The notes under the pieces were generated by a model. The model saw only the letters and a list, made by a program, of their open reading frames with translations, made no database searches and had not been told where the DNA came from. Shown here piece by piece: positions 1 through 12,300 of a stretch of DNA of 64,000 nucleotides. How positions within the stretch are numbered: the first letter of the stretch is position 1; every line of letters begins with the position of its first letter. Position numbers and translations under genes: made by a program. The stretch is taken from the NCBI RefSeq assembly GCF_904849725.1, contig NC_058524.1, forward strand, positions 508,260,263 through 508,324,262, read 5' to 3'. This stretch comes from Hordeum vulgare subsp. vulgare (taxonomy: Eukaryota; Streptophyta; Magnoliopsida; Poales; Poaceae).

Positions 1-12
1 AGGACATCTGCC

Positions 13-1410
13 ATGACAAAACCACGACAGTTGGCGACCACCTTGGGGCTAGCGCACGGTGGAGTTGAGTTCTCGAAGGGAGCCCTACCAGGGTTAGAAA
101 GCTATGCGGTCGGCATCATGACTAAGAGCCGCCGCGGGAAGTATTACATCGACAACTCGTTGTGGGAGTCGGAGGCTGATTCCGTCGAATCTGGCTACCG
201 AGTCCCCTTTGGCAAGATCAACGTCTTCATCGGCATGATCGGGACGCCTGTGCCTGAGCCGGACATCTCCACCGACATCGTTCAGCCGGCCATGTACATC
301 CTCCCCATTACACGGTGGAACAGGAGTCACCACATTTTCGTCGGTTTTACGCAGGGAGACGACACGCAAGACGAAGTGGCAGGCCAGGAGATCACCCCTA
401 TCAATTCTGACGACGAGTCATCCATGGGTGAGACGGAATCGATCCACCCTCTTAAGGAAGGACAACTCGGGGGGTTGTCATTGGCAATGGATCCCGAGGT
501 CTTCGAGAGGTCTCGCCGGCAAATCGCCATCTACATGGCGGGGTCAGCGCAGCCTCAACAGAATCCAACTGGCAATAACGAGACCGGGGGAACGTCCAAA
601 CCCCCAGCGCAAACCATGACGGAGCTAGCGGCGGAGGTTGCCAGCCTCATGGCAACCACGATCACGTCTGAGAATCAGGAGTCTGTCAGTGCCGAGCTAG
701 CTAAGCTGCCGGAGGCAATGGCCAAGGCACAGCGGGACATGGAAGCAGAAGCCGCCATGATTGAGACGCAGCAAGCCGCGGTCGCAACAGAGAAGGAGCG
801 ACTGAACACTGAAGGTTGGCGACTCGAGAGACAGCAGCGCGCGTCTGACGTCGTTCACCAAAGGAGGCACAATGGGCGCATCTCGGCCGACTTACACCCA
901 ACTCGCCTTTTTGACACTCCGCGCACCCCCGGGGCGGGTCCTGATCGGCCTTTACAAACCATCCCGAGGGGAGGAGCGGTTCCACCGCCCAATCCGCCGC
1001 CGCCTCAGCCAATGGATGCCCATACGACTTGGTTCCAGACGCCACGGGGTCACTTATCGAACCCCGTGGACAATGTGCTGGCAGCGACCCGCCACCTGGA
1101 GTCCCTTCCGATCTACAGAAACACCCCGTCCGAGATAGAAGCCAGAAACGCCATCGAGATGCTAAAGACGGCCATGGTTCGGCATGCATAGTATTCTCAT
1201 AGCCTTGATCGGCTACACTCCACGCCTCAGGCGAGACACACCAGAAGTCTCCATGAGGACTTCCCCGCAGTAACCAGTGGGCCGCGGCGATTCCCTCAAC
1301 ACGATCCGCTCGGGATGCCCGACACGCGAGCCCAGGATATCGTGGATGCGGCGTGAGTCGCGCGTCAGTTAGAGCCAACAACAGCGGCGGGTCAAGTTTA
1401 CCTGGCTGGC
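13..1410 (+). pseudogene. Gag N-terminal region of outer Tat element
   Basis: An open stretch of 392 codons (13-1191) opens the visible gag-pol frame. It has no recognised enzymatic motif. Its second half (about residues 205-285) is rich in Ala, Glu and Gln and looks like a coiled coil, followed by a Pro-rich stretch. The same frame continues past a TAG at 1189-1191 and a TGA at 1354-1356 into the gag core, so these stops are probably decay and not real gene ends. The window edge is just upstream, so the true start may be further left. The assignment as Gag rests on position and frame continuity. Confidence 0.6.
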
Positions 1411-2358
1411 GTGCCGTCACCTCCCGCGCCCCTGGATGCCAGGGGCAAGCACATCGGGGTATCGTGCCTTGCACCAGTTTTGCGCAACGAGCGCATGCCG
1501 AAGGACTTCAAAGGGCCCTGGAAGGTCCCCAATTACTCGCCGGACCTCGAACCAGGGTCATGGATCGGGAGCTGCGAGCTCGTGATCGACATGCTCGATG
1601 TAAACGAGGCAGTTTGCGCTAAATACTTCACTATGATGCTTGAGGGGATGGCGCGCGCATGGTTGAAAAACTTGCCGCCCAACTCCATCAACACTTGGGC
1701 GGAGCTAAAGGAGCACTTCATCAAGAATTTCAGAGGGACCTGCAAGCGCCCGATGACCACCATTGACCAACAACACTGCGTCCAGCGGCCGGATGAGTCG
1801 GCCCACCATTGGACCCGGCGAGTTGCGGAAGTTATTCATTCATCGGAAGGCATCTCGGCGGCTCAGGCGGTGTTGATCCTGGAGAACAACTGCTATTACG
1901 AACCTTTGGTGGTAAAGCTAGGGCAACTTAAGCGAAAAGTACAGGACATGGGCGAGTTAATGGATACCCTCACGAGGTATGCTGAGTCGGACGACACCAA
2001 GGATCCTGGGGAGGACGACGACAAATTTAGTACCGCCATGAAGGGCGAGTTACACAAGGGTCATTCTCAGTTTCAAGGACGGGGCAACCACCACCATGGT
2101 GGGAACAGCAAGAAAAGACAACAGGAAGGCCCCACAGAATTTGTTGCTAATACTAATACTGGCAACGCAAACCCACGTCAGAAGAAGCGGGGCTTTAGCG
2201 GGAAGAAACCACGCAATTACCATGAGATGCTTAAAGGCCCGTGTCCGCAGCATGTCACGGCGGAAGGACCGGCGACTCACTCGTGGGAGGACTGCTATGT
2301 GATGCAGGAATTCCGGGCCGAGGCGATCGGGAGAGGCCAAGGTGGCGAACAGGGCTAG
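1411..2358 (+). pseudogene. Gag core (retrotransposon gag domain), outer Tat element
   Basis: This 315-codon stretch carries the Retrotrans_gag signature: a mass of helix-forming residues around ARAWLKNLPPNSINTWAEL, followed by FIKNFRGTCKRP. This is the capsid-like domain that packages element RNA in virus-like particles. It is rich in Lys, Gln and Asn towards the end, as expected for an RNA-binding tail. The tail continues in the same frame beyond the TAG at 2356-2358 up to another stop at 2680-2682, then into the protease. The lack of a frameshift over 5.8 kb shows that gag and pol were one frame here, as in other Tat elements. Confidence 0.85.
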
Positions 2359-2682
2359 CGACAAGAACAACCCGGCGCGTCCGGGTCACGCCAGGTCACG
2401 TTCAGAGGTTTTCCTAACCAAGGACCACAGGGCGGGTCACAGCCCAATGCTGGCCAATACCAAGTTCACAACCAGCAATATCACCCGCCGGGAGTGTTCC
2501 AGCAACCCCTCCCGCAAGGGGACCCCCAACGGCAGGAAGATCGTGGCGGGTTCCAGAATAACCCCAAACAATTGAACAGCGGGCAATACCACGTGTTCAC
2601 CACCAACACCTGTAAGTGGGATCATAAGGTGAAGCATAGAGCTTTCGTAGCTGAGCCGGTGCTCCCCCGATACCTTCACTGA

Positions 2683-3381
2683 TCTAAGCAACCCATAACC
2701 TGGAGCAGGGAAGACCATCCACCCCGAGTAGACAACCCTGGCAACTTGGCTTTCGTCGTGGCTCCCCTAGTCGGGGGGTACACCCTCTCCAAGGTCCTCA
2801 TGGATGCGGGCAGCAGCATCGACATCCTATATTACGACACTTTCTGGCAGATGAACCTCTTGGAGAAAGACCTGATGCCATCATCCACGGTCTTCCACGG
2901 CATCGTCCCCGGTAAGTCGGCATATCCAATTGGGCGGATTAAGCTTAACGTGGCTTTTGGCATGGAGTCAAATTACAGGAGCGAGTCCCTCCTGTTCGAG
3001 GTGGTCAAAATCAAGAGCCCCTATCATGCGATGTTTGGACGGCCGGCGTACGCCAGATTCATGGCCCGCCCATGCTATGTTTACCTCAAACTCAAGATGC
3101 CCGGACCTAAGGGTCCTATTACCATCCACGGGGACAGGAAGATAGCCCAAGAGTGTGAAGAAGGAGACGCGGCTTATGCCGAGTCAGCCTGCGCGGTTGA
3201 GGAGCTCAAGTTTCACCAATCCAATGTTGACCCGACGGAAATGACGCCGCTCAAAAGGCCGACCATCGATTCTGAGCCGCCTCTCAAGTTGAAACCAACG
3301 GACGACACCAAGGTTATCGACTTTACGCCGAGCAACTCCACCAAGCAGTTCACTATTGGGGCGGGTCTTCACCCCAAATAG
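2683..3381 (+). pseudogene. Aspartic protease (retropepsin) region, outer Tat element
   Basis: The open stretch 2746-3381 contains the retropepsin site VLMDAGSSIDILY. In this family the motif is usually D-G-G-S-S, so the second residue has changed to Ala. Downstream are the flap-like region and the HAMFGRPAYARFMA motif that ends Tat proteases. The preceding codons (2683-2745) are in frame and match the usual linker to Gag. The enzyme would cut the Gag-Pol precursor during particle maturation. A TAG at 3379-3381 separates it from the reverse transcriptase in the same frame. Confidence 0.85.
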
Positions 3382-4770
3382 GAAAGCGTGCTCATCGAAT
3401 TCATCCGTGAGAATCGGGACATCTTTGCATGGAAACCTTCTGACATGTCGGGTGTACCGAGAGAATTCACTGAGCACCATCTTAATACTGACCCTAAAGT
3501 TAAGCCGGTTCGATAGTACCTTCGCAGGTTTAATGAACAGCGTCGTAAGGCGATCGAAGAGGAAGTAGCCCGGCTCCTCGCCGCCGGGTTCATCATCGAG
3601 GTTTTCCATCCTGAATGGCTGGCTAACCCGGTCCTGGTGCTCATGAAGAACGACACTTACCGCATGTGCATTGACTATACTGACCTCAACAAAGCCTGTC
3701 CGAAGGATCCCTTCGCCCTTCCCGGCATTGATCAAATTATTGATTCGACGGTGGGCTATGAACGTTTGTGTTTCTTGGATGCTTATTCAGGATACCATCA
3801 GATAAAGATGGCGGTGGCGGATCAGGAGAAGACATCCTTCATAACCCCATTCGGAGCTTTCTGTTACGTGTCCATGCCGTTTGGGCTCAAGAGTGCGGGG
3901 GCGACTTACCAACGCTGCATCCAAAACTGCTTACACAGCCAGATAGGCCGTAACGTCCATGCTTAGGTGGACAACATCGTGGCCAGGTCTCACCGCAAGG
4001 AGTCTCTCTTGGACGATCTCAAGGAAACCTTCGGCAACCTACGCGTCTACCAGATGAGGCTTAACCCCACCAAGTGTGTCTTTGGTGTCCCTGCGGGGAA
4101 GTTATTGGGTTTCTTGGTGTCGGAACATGGCATTGAGGCCAACCCGGACAAGATTGAGGCGATTACCTCACTTGAGAAACTAGCCAACGTTAACTAGGTG
4201 CAGCGTATGGTGGGTCGAATCGCGGCCCTGAGCCGCTTCATAAGTCGCCTCGGGGAGAAGGCCATCCCTCTCTACCAGTTTCTCAAGAAAATTGAACGTT
4301 TCGTATGGACGGACGAAGCCAATGAAGCCTTCGAAGCCTTGAAACGATAATTAGCCAACCCGCCAGTGTTGGCTGCTCTGGCAGGCAAGGAACCTATGCT
4401 CATGTACATTGCAGCCAATTCCAAAGCGGTCAGCGAGGTAGTAGTTGTCGAGCGAAAGGAAGAAGGAAAGGAGTACCCGGTCCAGCGACCGGTGTATTTC
4501 ATCAGCGATGTCCTCACCCTCTCCAAGCAACGTTACCCACATTGGCAAAAGTTGGTTTTTGGGGTGTTCATGGCGAGTCGAAAGCTGAAACATTACTTCC
4601 AGGAACACCCGATCATGGTCGTCAGCTCCGCCCCCCTCGGCGACATCATACAGAATCGAGAGGCTACTGGACGGATTGCTAAGTGGGCCATCGAGCTTGG
4701 ATCCCATCATGTGCGATATACGCCTCGGACGGCCATCAAATCACAAGCACTCGTGGACTTCATCAATGAT
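3382..4770 (+). pseudogene. Reverse transcriptase plus RNase H, outer Tat element, inactivated
   Basis: RT motifs are clear: RMCIDYTDLNKACPKDPF, FLDAYSGYHQI and FGLKSAGATYQR. The catalytic YxDD box is destroyed: the usual A-Y-V-D-D reads A-stop-V-D-N (TAG at 3964-3966), so both the Tyr and the second Asp are lost. Other in-frame stops are at 3514, 4195 and 4348. The connection and RNase H part follows to about 4770 (WTDEANEAF, LSKQRYPHWQKLVF). All pieces share one frame, so decay has been by point mutation. Confidence 0.9.
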
Positions 4771-5244
4771 TGGACCGAGTTACAAATCCCGGAGGAGAGA
4801 CCCGATCTTACTTATTGGACCATCTATTTCGATGGGTCCAGACAGCTGGAAGGCTCGGGGGCTGGTGTGGTGATAACTTCGCCTCAAGGTGACAAGTTTT
4901 GTTATGTCCTTCGGCTCATGTTCCCATGTACCAATAATGCAGTAGAATACGAAGCTTTGCTCTATGGCTTGCGACTCGCCAAAGAGATGAATCTCACACG
5001 AGTAAGATGTTTGGGCGATTCAGATCTGGTGGCGCAGCATGTTGCTGGCACCTGGGATTCACGAGACCCTCTGATGGCGGCTTACAGATGAGCTGTGTCA
5101 GATGTGGCGTGTCACTTCAATGGTTATCAAGTGGATCACATCGACCGACCACTTAATGAAGAAGCGAACGCTCTTTCCCGCCTTGGTTCACAACGTAAGC
5201 TAGTTCCTCCCAATGTCTTTTTGGATATATTACATAACCCTTAA
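4771..5244 (+). pseudogene. Second (archaeal-type) RNase H domain, outer Tat element
   Basis: The segment around 4815-5088 reads like the RVT_3/archaeal-type RNase H acquired by Tat elements: YFDGSRQLEGSGAGVV with its first acidic residue, NAVEYEALLYGLRLA with the catalytic Glu, and CLGDSDLVAQHV with the next Asp. It follows the ordinary RNase H and precedes integrase. This dual RNase H layout supports the Tat assignment. Stops at 5089-5091 and 5242-5244 interrupt the frame before integrase. Confidence 0.85.
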
Positions 5245-6578
5245 GTGAAACTCCCTTCGGAGGAAGATTTAGCGGTACCGGACCCCGAGTCTCAACTCGT
5301 GGCGACTCTTCATGCTACTCCAGACTGGGCGATTCCTTACATGGCATACCTCACTAGAGGCGAGTTACCAGCCGACGAGTTGCTAGCTCGCCAAATCGTC
5401 CGTCGGTGTAAATCCATGGTCATACAGAATGGCGAGTTACACAAACGAAGCACCTCAGGGGTATTTCAAAGATGCGTATCTTCTGAAGAAGGATGTATTA
5501 TCCTCAATGATATTCACGCGGGTGACTGTGGTCATCATGTCGGGTCCCGATCCTTGGTTTCTAAAGCCTTCAGACATGGGTTTTATTGGCTGAGGGCTCA
5601 TGCAGACGCAGAGGAGATCGTTCGCCGATGTGATGGCTCCCAAAAGTTTGGACGCCAGATGCATGTGTCGGCTCAGGAATTGCAGATGATACCAATCACT
5701 TGGCCGTTTCCAGTCTGGGGGCTTGATATGGTCGGTCCCTTCAAGATGTCTTCCACCAAAAAGACTCACCTATTGGTGGCGGTTGACAAATTTACCAAGT
5801 GGGTGGAGCGGAACCTGTTAGCGGTTGTGACACTGATACGACCGTCAAATTCTTGAAGAAACTGATTTTCAGATTTGGATATCCTCATAGTATCATTACT
5901 AACAATGGTACTAATCTATCCAAAGGTGCAATGCAAGAGGTCTGTTCACGAGAGCATATCCGACTTGATGTTTCCGCGGTTGCACATCCCCAGTCTAATG
6001 GACAGGTAGAGAGGGCGAATCAGGAAATATTGCGGGGAATTAAGCCTCGGCTCATGGTACCTTTGGAACGCACACCAGGATGTTGGGTCGAGGAGTTGCC
6101 ATCAGTACTGTGGAGTATCAGGACGACTCCAAACCGCTCCACGGGTTTTACTCCTTTCTTTCTGGTCTACGGAGCAGAAGCGGTGTTACCAAGTGACATC
6201 AAACATGATTCCCCACGAGTCGCCGCCTACGTGGAACAGGACAACGAGTCGGCGCAACAAGACTCGCTGGACGCCTTGGAGGAGGAACGTGACTTGGTCG
6301 CATCACGATCGGCGATTTACCAACAGGACTTGTAATGTTACCATAGTCGCCGGGTCAATAGCCGAGATTTCCAAGAAGGTGACCTGGTGCTCCGTTTGAT
6401 TCAAGATCATACTGGCATGCACAATCTATCACCTCCATGGGAAGGGCCATTTGTTGTCAGCAAGAATCTTCGGAACAGCTCATACTATTTGGTGGATCTT
6501 CGCCCAGATCGGCCGACTACAGAGGTTGAGACAACTCGCCCCTGGAACATAGCCCATCTGTGGCGTTACTACACTTAG
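5245..6578 (+). pseudogene. Integrase and C-terminal tail, outer Tat element, frameshifted
   Basis: The zinc-binding region (DIHAGDCGHH) and the start of the catalytic core (WGLDMVGPF, carrying the first Asp) lie in 5245-5808. A one-base shift at about 5808 moves the rest into another frame: IITNNGTNLSKGA, SNGQVERANQ (catalytic Glu) and ELPSVLWSIRTTPNRS. The second catalytic Asp, usually ITDNGT, is Asn here. After a TAA at 6333-6335 the frame continues through the chromodomain-free tail (WEGPFVVSKNL, then LWRYYT) to the natural stop at 6576-6578. Integrase would insert the cDNA; this copy cannot. Confidence 0.9.
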
Positions 6579-7427
6579 AGCCATGAGCTCCCCCTTTTTC
6601 TTTATCAGTTTTCAGAAAAATTGTAATCCATGAATTATGAAAGCAATAAAGCTGGCACCCACGAATTTCGGGGTCCTTTACCGTTTCAGCTTTTGAAGGC
6701 ATGAGTCTTTATTGTTCTATAAGTCGCCCAAACATGGACGCTATCAAAGTCAAAGAGCGTAAGTCGCCATGATGCACTTCTTCAAAACTAGGCTTTGATA
6801 AAGCCAAAGAGGACCAATGTTGCCGCGTTGCACGGTTCAAATATAGGCGCCTTATATGGTTTTGAGAATTAAGCCGGCTTACTTGGGGGCTACTAGTCCC
6901 CAAGTCGTTTTGCAGTAAGAGCGTATACGCTTCTGTAATCCTATGCCTGGTTTCTTCCTAAATCATAGGTCACTTGGGGGCTTCCACTCATTGAGTTCAG
7001 CCTGAATACCCTCTTGGCTAGCGAAAATTTACCGCATTACAAATGGTTATACTGGACTATGTGTTGAACAAGTCGCCACATGGACCTATGTCTTCAGGGC
7101 GAGTCAATCCGTTATTTGGACCCTGAACTCACCTTGGTTAAAACATAAAAGGTACCGGCCAAAGTCACACATGGGAAATAGAGAAATCATTGGTTCATTG
7201 AACCTGCTTCATAGAAGCTTGACTCGCGCCTGATCAGCCGGTCTAAAACAACAAGGTTTTTTTTGCAAAAGCTTCCTAAGTGTAACACTAGAGTTTTGCA
7301 AACTCGTCTTATCCTATCGAAACTCACTGAGTCGATAATTTTTTTACTTCTTGATGACAAGACCACAAGGTTTCTGAACATATCTTTGAGCTGGCTTTGA
7401 TTATAACTCGCCCCGACTCATTTTTTT
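6579..7427 (+). other. 3' non-coding part of outer Tat element
   Basis: No gene is seen in these 850 bases. An AATAAA lies at about 6645. Purine-rich CTTGGGGGCT blocks occur near 6882 and 6971; they resemble polypurine-tract-like segments common in these elements. Short words such as AAGTCGCC and ACTCGCC recur. The sequence is unique in the window. Confidence 0.5.
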
Positions 7428-7517
7428 CCATAACCCAGGGGCTGATTTATTTCTCGCCATAACCCGGGGGCTGATTTATTTCTTGCCATGATCCAGGGGG
7501 CTGGTTTATTCCTCGCC
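7428..7517 (+). repeat. Three tandem copies of a 29-30 bp unit
   Basis: The unit begins CCATAACCC(A/G)GGGG, continues CTGATTTATTTCTCG and is repeated three times with a few changes. It lies in the 3' non-coding part of the outer element, just before the antisense gene's last exon. Confidence 0.8.
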
Positions 7518-7742
7518 ATGCACTTACTGACTCGGCTGCTGTTTTTCCTAACACATCAGGAAAAAACTTGTTTGTCACATTGTGACATTCCCTGGTTTAT
7601 CAAAATTGCACGCGAGTCATGCATAGATTCAAGGACTACCGGTGGTTCCATCAAAAGGTACTACGACCTAACAAGGCTATTACATGGCTCGCATGGCCAG
7701 AATGGGTGTCATCCCCCAGTGAAGGAAGGATCCATGGGCGAA

Positions 7743-8249
7743 TCAGGCCGTCGCCGAGTCACCTTGCCTTGAGCTCTCCCCGCCTTCGATTCGTAAGTCG
7801 CCCAGCTTCCAATTACACTTGGACAAGGCAACAAACTCGTCTTCATCGTCAAGGAAGAGAGATAGGTCCATGTCAAGATCAAAAGGATTCTTGGGTCGAC
7901 TAGGAACCAAGCTAGCAGTTTCATATGAAGGAGGTGTCACCTTCTTTTTCTTCTCGTCATAGGCGGCTTTGTATTTGTTCAAATCTAAACTGGCTGCCAG
8001 TTGAGTCGCCGCATAGCAAGATTCTACGATAACTCGGTGATAGTCCACCTCGGTGAATTCTAACTCGTCATCCTTCAGCTCGGGGTAGCCGGCGGCTATT
8101 TCTTCGGTTTTGAGCTCAGGGGCGTAAGCTAAGCAGTCACTCAGGGTGTTGAAAACTCCCTTTCAGGCGGCTGATCTTTTTAATTCCTCTATCTGAGGAG
8201 GCAATGTAGACAGGAAGCCGAGCATCTTCTTGATGGTCATCACTGGTCC
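7743..8249 (-). pseudogene. Antisense gene of outer Tat element, last exon (part 1)
   Basis: On the minus strand an open stretch from the insertion point (8249) to a stop at 7743 encodes a Lys/Glu/Asp-rich C-terminus with recognisable phrases such as TIKKMLGFLSTLPPQIEEL and DYHRVIVESCYAATQLA. One in-frame stop lies near 8165. The exon continues across the inner element at 21184-21236. It is the 3' end of an accessory gene transcribed against gag-pol. No enzymatic domain is visible in this part. Confidence 0.65.
8245..8249. repeat. Target-site duplication GGTCC, left copy
   Basis: GGTCC directly abuts the TG of the LTR at 8250. The identical GGTCC follows the terminal CA at 21184-21188. Confidence 0.95.
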
Positions 8250-8804
8250 TGTCGTGGGTATAAGCCTGACAGTAGATGTGTAGGGTACGAATGAGATGGG
8301 CAGAGTCCTAGCTACGGCGAGGTTGTATGAGTTCAGGCCCCTCTACGGTGGAGGTAATAGCCCTACGTCTCAGTGCTCTTGGAGCTTGTTACCGAGTGTA
8401 ATATGGAGTACAATGTTCTTCTAACCCTTTTACCAGTGGGAGAGGGCGGCTTATATAGAGTGCGCTGCCCTCCACAACGGTTCTGATTCAAGGGTGGAGT
8501 GGTGGCGATTGAATGCATGCGTTACAGGTAACGTATGCTATAAATGCTAGTTAATGCACCCGGAAACGTACGGCAGTTTCCCTCCAGGGAGGTTACGACG
8601 CACCGAGTGTATCCAGTCGGTAGGTCCGGTGTCCTCCGAGTCTTAGTCTCCGACTGGATGATTCTGGGCCCGTTACCGACTGGATGATGGGGGCACCTTA
8701 ATACAGTCGGGCATACTTAAGGTCTTGTCCCTTGCGTGGGGTAGTCCTTGGGTAGGACCTGTAGGACAGGCCTATGACCCTACCCTAGGACTATGACCCC
8801 ATCA
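8250..8804 (-). repeat. 3' LTR of inner Tat element
   Basis: 555 bp, TGTCGTGGGTA to ACCCCATCA on the plus strand. It contains the same TATATAA (minus strand, about 8451-8458) as the 5' LTR. It differs from the other LTR at six bases. Confidence 0.95.
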
Positions 8805-8817
8805 TTAGTCCCCGAAT
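8805..8817 (-). other. Candidate polypurine tract of inner Tat element
   Basis: Read on the minus strand, a short TCGGGGACTAA segment abuts the 3' LTR. That is the position where plus-strand synthesis should be primed. The tract is short and the call rests mainly on location. Confidence 0.5.
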
Positions 8818-9187
8818 GGATTGGGGTTGAAACGTCAAAGCAGTGCTCGATGCTCAGATCCGACTGTACTAGGTTCGGCTTGGGTGTTGCTTGCCTCTAT
8901 CCATTCTATCTCACCTGGCCAACGATCCGAGTGAAAGTGTTCTGCGGAACGGACTGTCGGGAACCGAGTGCCTTCGCGGCATCTTTTGACACGACTGGTC
9001 AACTGACAACAGCGGATTTTCCGGGATCTCAAATTTCGGGTTCCGCGCGCTTAGCGGGGGCGACGTCAGTGCGCTCGAGTAGCGCATGACTCCACGATCC
9101 TCGCGTCTTCAACTCTTCCGTCGATATCGCCGCGGCTGGTTGGGCGGATAAGATTTCGGGCCCGCTCGCCAGCGACCCAGTCGGTGT

Positions 9188-9197
9188 TCTATTTAAC
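9188..9197 (+). promoter_or_regulatory. TATA-like element upstream of antisense gene
   Basis: CTATTTAACT lies about 135 bp before the ATG at 9327, in an otherwise GC-rich stretch. It is a plausible core promoter for the antisense gene, independent of the LTR. Inference only. Confidence 0.35.
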
Positions 9198-9326
9198 TCT
9201 GGCCGACGAGACCCTACGGTTACGCTCGCCGAATCCTCTGCTCTTGCTTGCTCCGTCTTCCTCGCCACCTCTTGCGCTCATACACCTTTCCCTTCCCGTC
9301 CTTCTCGAAAGCTCGCCATCGCCGCC

Positions 9327-12300
9327 ATGACCAAGGGCCAGACCAGCAAGATGGAGGCAAGGAAGAAGAAGCGCAAGGCGGCGGCTGCTCAGCGGCGGCA
9401 GCGGCCATTGCCAGTGGGATGGATCCAAGGAGACTTTCTCCCCTCCACAGTGATGGAGGGGGACCTGCTGGAGCTGGTAGAGCACGGCCAGCTCATGCAT
9501 AAATCTTGGAGGTTGCCGGCGGACGACGAGATTGAGCCGGCACCACGGGAGGGGGAGCGCGTCTTGCTCCTCAGCCATGTTCACAGAGGTTTTTCTCTCC
9601 CCCCGCACCCCTTCTTCAAAGGCATCATGAATCATTTTGGTGCTCAACTCCATCACTTCCCTCCGAATGCCATTGCCCACCTTTCTGCCTTCATTGTTCT
9701 GTGCGAATGCTTTATCGGTTGCCCCCCTCATTGGGGTTTATTCAAACACATCTTTTCCGTCCGCTCCCAAACCACAAAACGTCTTAGTCAATCAGATGAC
9801 AAGACGCATCTCCTCCAGCTCTGTGGGGGGTTTAGGGTTTCAGAAGAAGAATCGGAGTATTTACCCTGCTCTGCAGTTGAGTGAGTCGGTTAGGAACTGG
9901 CAGTCGACGTGGTTCTACTGCCAGGACATAGCCTGTCCGAACGCGTCGACTGGGCTGCCTCCATTCAGTCTAGACCGCCCTGCTCCACCCAAGCAACTCG
10001 CTCTCTCAAAAGCGGAGAAGAAAGATATCCAGCCTTTGGTTGAGGCACTCGCGGATGTTGTCAGGAGGGGGGTCGCTGGGATGGACCTGCTGGAAGTCTT
10101 CATCAGTCGGCGAATCCAGCCTCTGCAAGCCCGCCACCACGCTATGTGGCACTACGCAGGACCTGAAGACTACACTCGGACCAACGTGGAGGGCATTCTC
10201 GAGGAGAAGGTGACCTCAAAGGTGCTCCAAATCACGGGTCGCTGTGAGAATCCCAAGGGGGCCCGCCGAGTGGCGCCTTATGGTGCGGGCAACCCTCCAC
10301 CAAATCAGGTGAGTAGCATTAGCCGAGTGCGTTGAACTGCCTTGATTTCAGCAACTCATTTATATCTCCGCGTGATGCTTAACGTTTCCGACTGCAGGCG
10401 TGGACCAACTGGTTCTCCCCCGTCTCGAGCGGGAAACTGGAGGAGGAAGATGAAGAAGGCAGCCAGGAGGGAAGCGTGGAGAGCGACGAATACATCTTCG
10501 ACAGCGGAGAGTCGGAGGAGGAAAACAGCGAGGAAGAGGAAAAGGATGAAGGGCCAGACTCGCCGCCTCCGCGGCCAGAGCATCGGAATAGGCGTCGGCA
10601 AGAGTCTGCCGTCCCTTCAGTTCCCCCTGTGTCGCCGAGTGCCCGGCCTGCATCCCTGGTTGCACCGAGTGTTCGAGGTACCAAAAGAACCAGGGACGCA
10701 GCCGCTGAACCTGCGGGCCAGTCCTCCAAGGCGCCCAAATCAAGCGGGTCTAAACCTCGGAAGGCTCTGCCGCGGATGAGGGTGGCCATCCCCGTCACCT
10801 CCATGTAAGTGAATCTAACTTTCAGCTCTTTCTGTTGACCGAGTGAACTCCTGCTTTACAAGTTGAATGGACTTCACTCGACAGGGTTGCCACTTCTACG
10901 ACCTCGCCGGCCCGCCAAGGGGACGACCCCATGGACACGGACGACGTCGTTTCATCTCAGCCAGGTATGTTGTGGGAGAGTCGGGTATTTTATTCATGCA
11001 GACTGTGCCATCTCTTTCTGCTTCTGAAGCACTGTGCTATTCGGCTTGTCAGGGAGGAGAGCTGACCCGACCGCGGAGCCCGTCGAAGAGCCTGTCCCTG
11101 AGGCTGCTCCTCCTGCCGCCGCCCCTGCCGCCGACGCTCTACCAAACGAAGTGCCTCCGCCGACTGAAACGGCGCTGACGGGTGAGGAACCTGCTGGGGC
11201 GAACCTTGGGATGAACCAGGATCTCCCCCCGATTCCCGGTTCGTCGAACGCCGAATTCAACATTCGGTGTGTCCCGGAGGAGCAGGTGGGAGTGGTCAAG
11301 GGGACCATGGTTCAGGCGGAGCTGATGGCCGGAGAGGCCAAGAGGGTTTATGACTCCGCTGCAGCTTTATATCAGCGGAGCTTGGAGCTGCGCGATGACA
11401 TCCGAGTAAGTACTCTAGTAAGTACTTACTTTTCTTCTGTAACCCACTGGGTGTTGCCGTAGTCTGTTGTTTGCAATGGGTTCACTCCATGTGAACCCAG
11501 TGGGTGTAGTCCCCGAGTCTTCTGTCGAGTGCTTGCACCGACAGTTGTCTTTATACATTTGGTCTTTATTTTTGTCATGTCCGTAGACAAGATTTCTGAG
11601 TGCAAGTACTTACTGCAGTCGGAGCATTCTTGCGGTAAGAGTTCCCTAGAGTAAACTGCACACAGGTGGAGTAGCTTTAGCCTCGGAGGCGTAGGTGAAA
11701 ACGTGCACCTCAATAGGGCAGACCTGCTTGAGGTGCATGCCAGTGGGGTCACTCTTAGTGAACCCACTCGGTGTAGTCCCCGAGACCGCTGTCGACTGCT
11801 TGCGCCGGCAGGGGTCTGAAGAACGTAGTGTGTATGGAGAAAGTTGTTGATAACCCTTTGCTTCGTGTTGTAGAAAACTTGTGATATGGGAACTTCTTAT
11901 GAAGCCCTCAGAGCAGAGAGGAATCAATATGCTGGTGAACTGGAAGCTGCAATGCTTGCCATGTCTGGTATGAAGGACGCTCTGGAAGCGCGAGAAAAGT
12001 CTTTGGAAGAAGCTCGGGAGGCAAACAGGGTTTTGACGGCGGAGACGCAGATGATGAGGAAACATAGGGCCGATCTGCATAATCAGATGGGCGTCCTGAA
12101 CAGAAGGTGCGTAGCTCAAGAGAAGTATATCACCGACTGGGCTGAGCAAATGATGACTTGTCTAGCTGGTAAGTCTTATGCTTTGTCTAGTGGCTTTATC
12201 ATGTGCCATACATTCGGTTTTCATTGCGTGCTTGTTTGTTGGTGGCAGACTTTTGCGGAGACCCTGAAGCTGAAACGGCGGCTGTGGAACGGTCTGTTGA

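Noticed and set aside
701..1474. 257-codon minus-strand frame opposite gag
   Set aside because: It mirrors the gag coding strand, has no recognisable domain and is composition-driven.
8250..8804. The two 555-bp repeats as solo LTRs of separate insertions
   Set aside because: Identical TSDs occur only at the outer borders, and a primer site and coding interior lie between them, so they bound one element.
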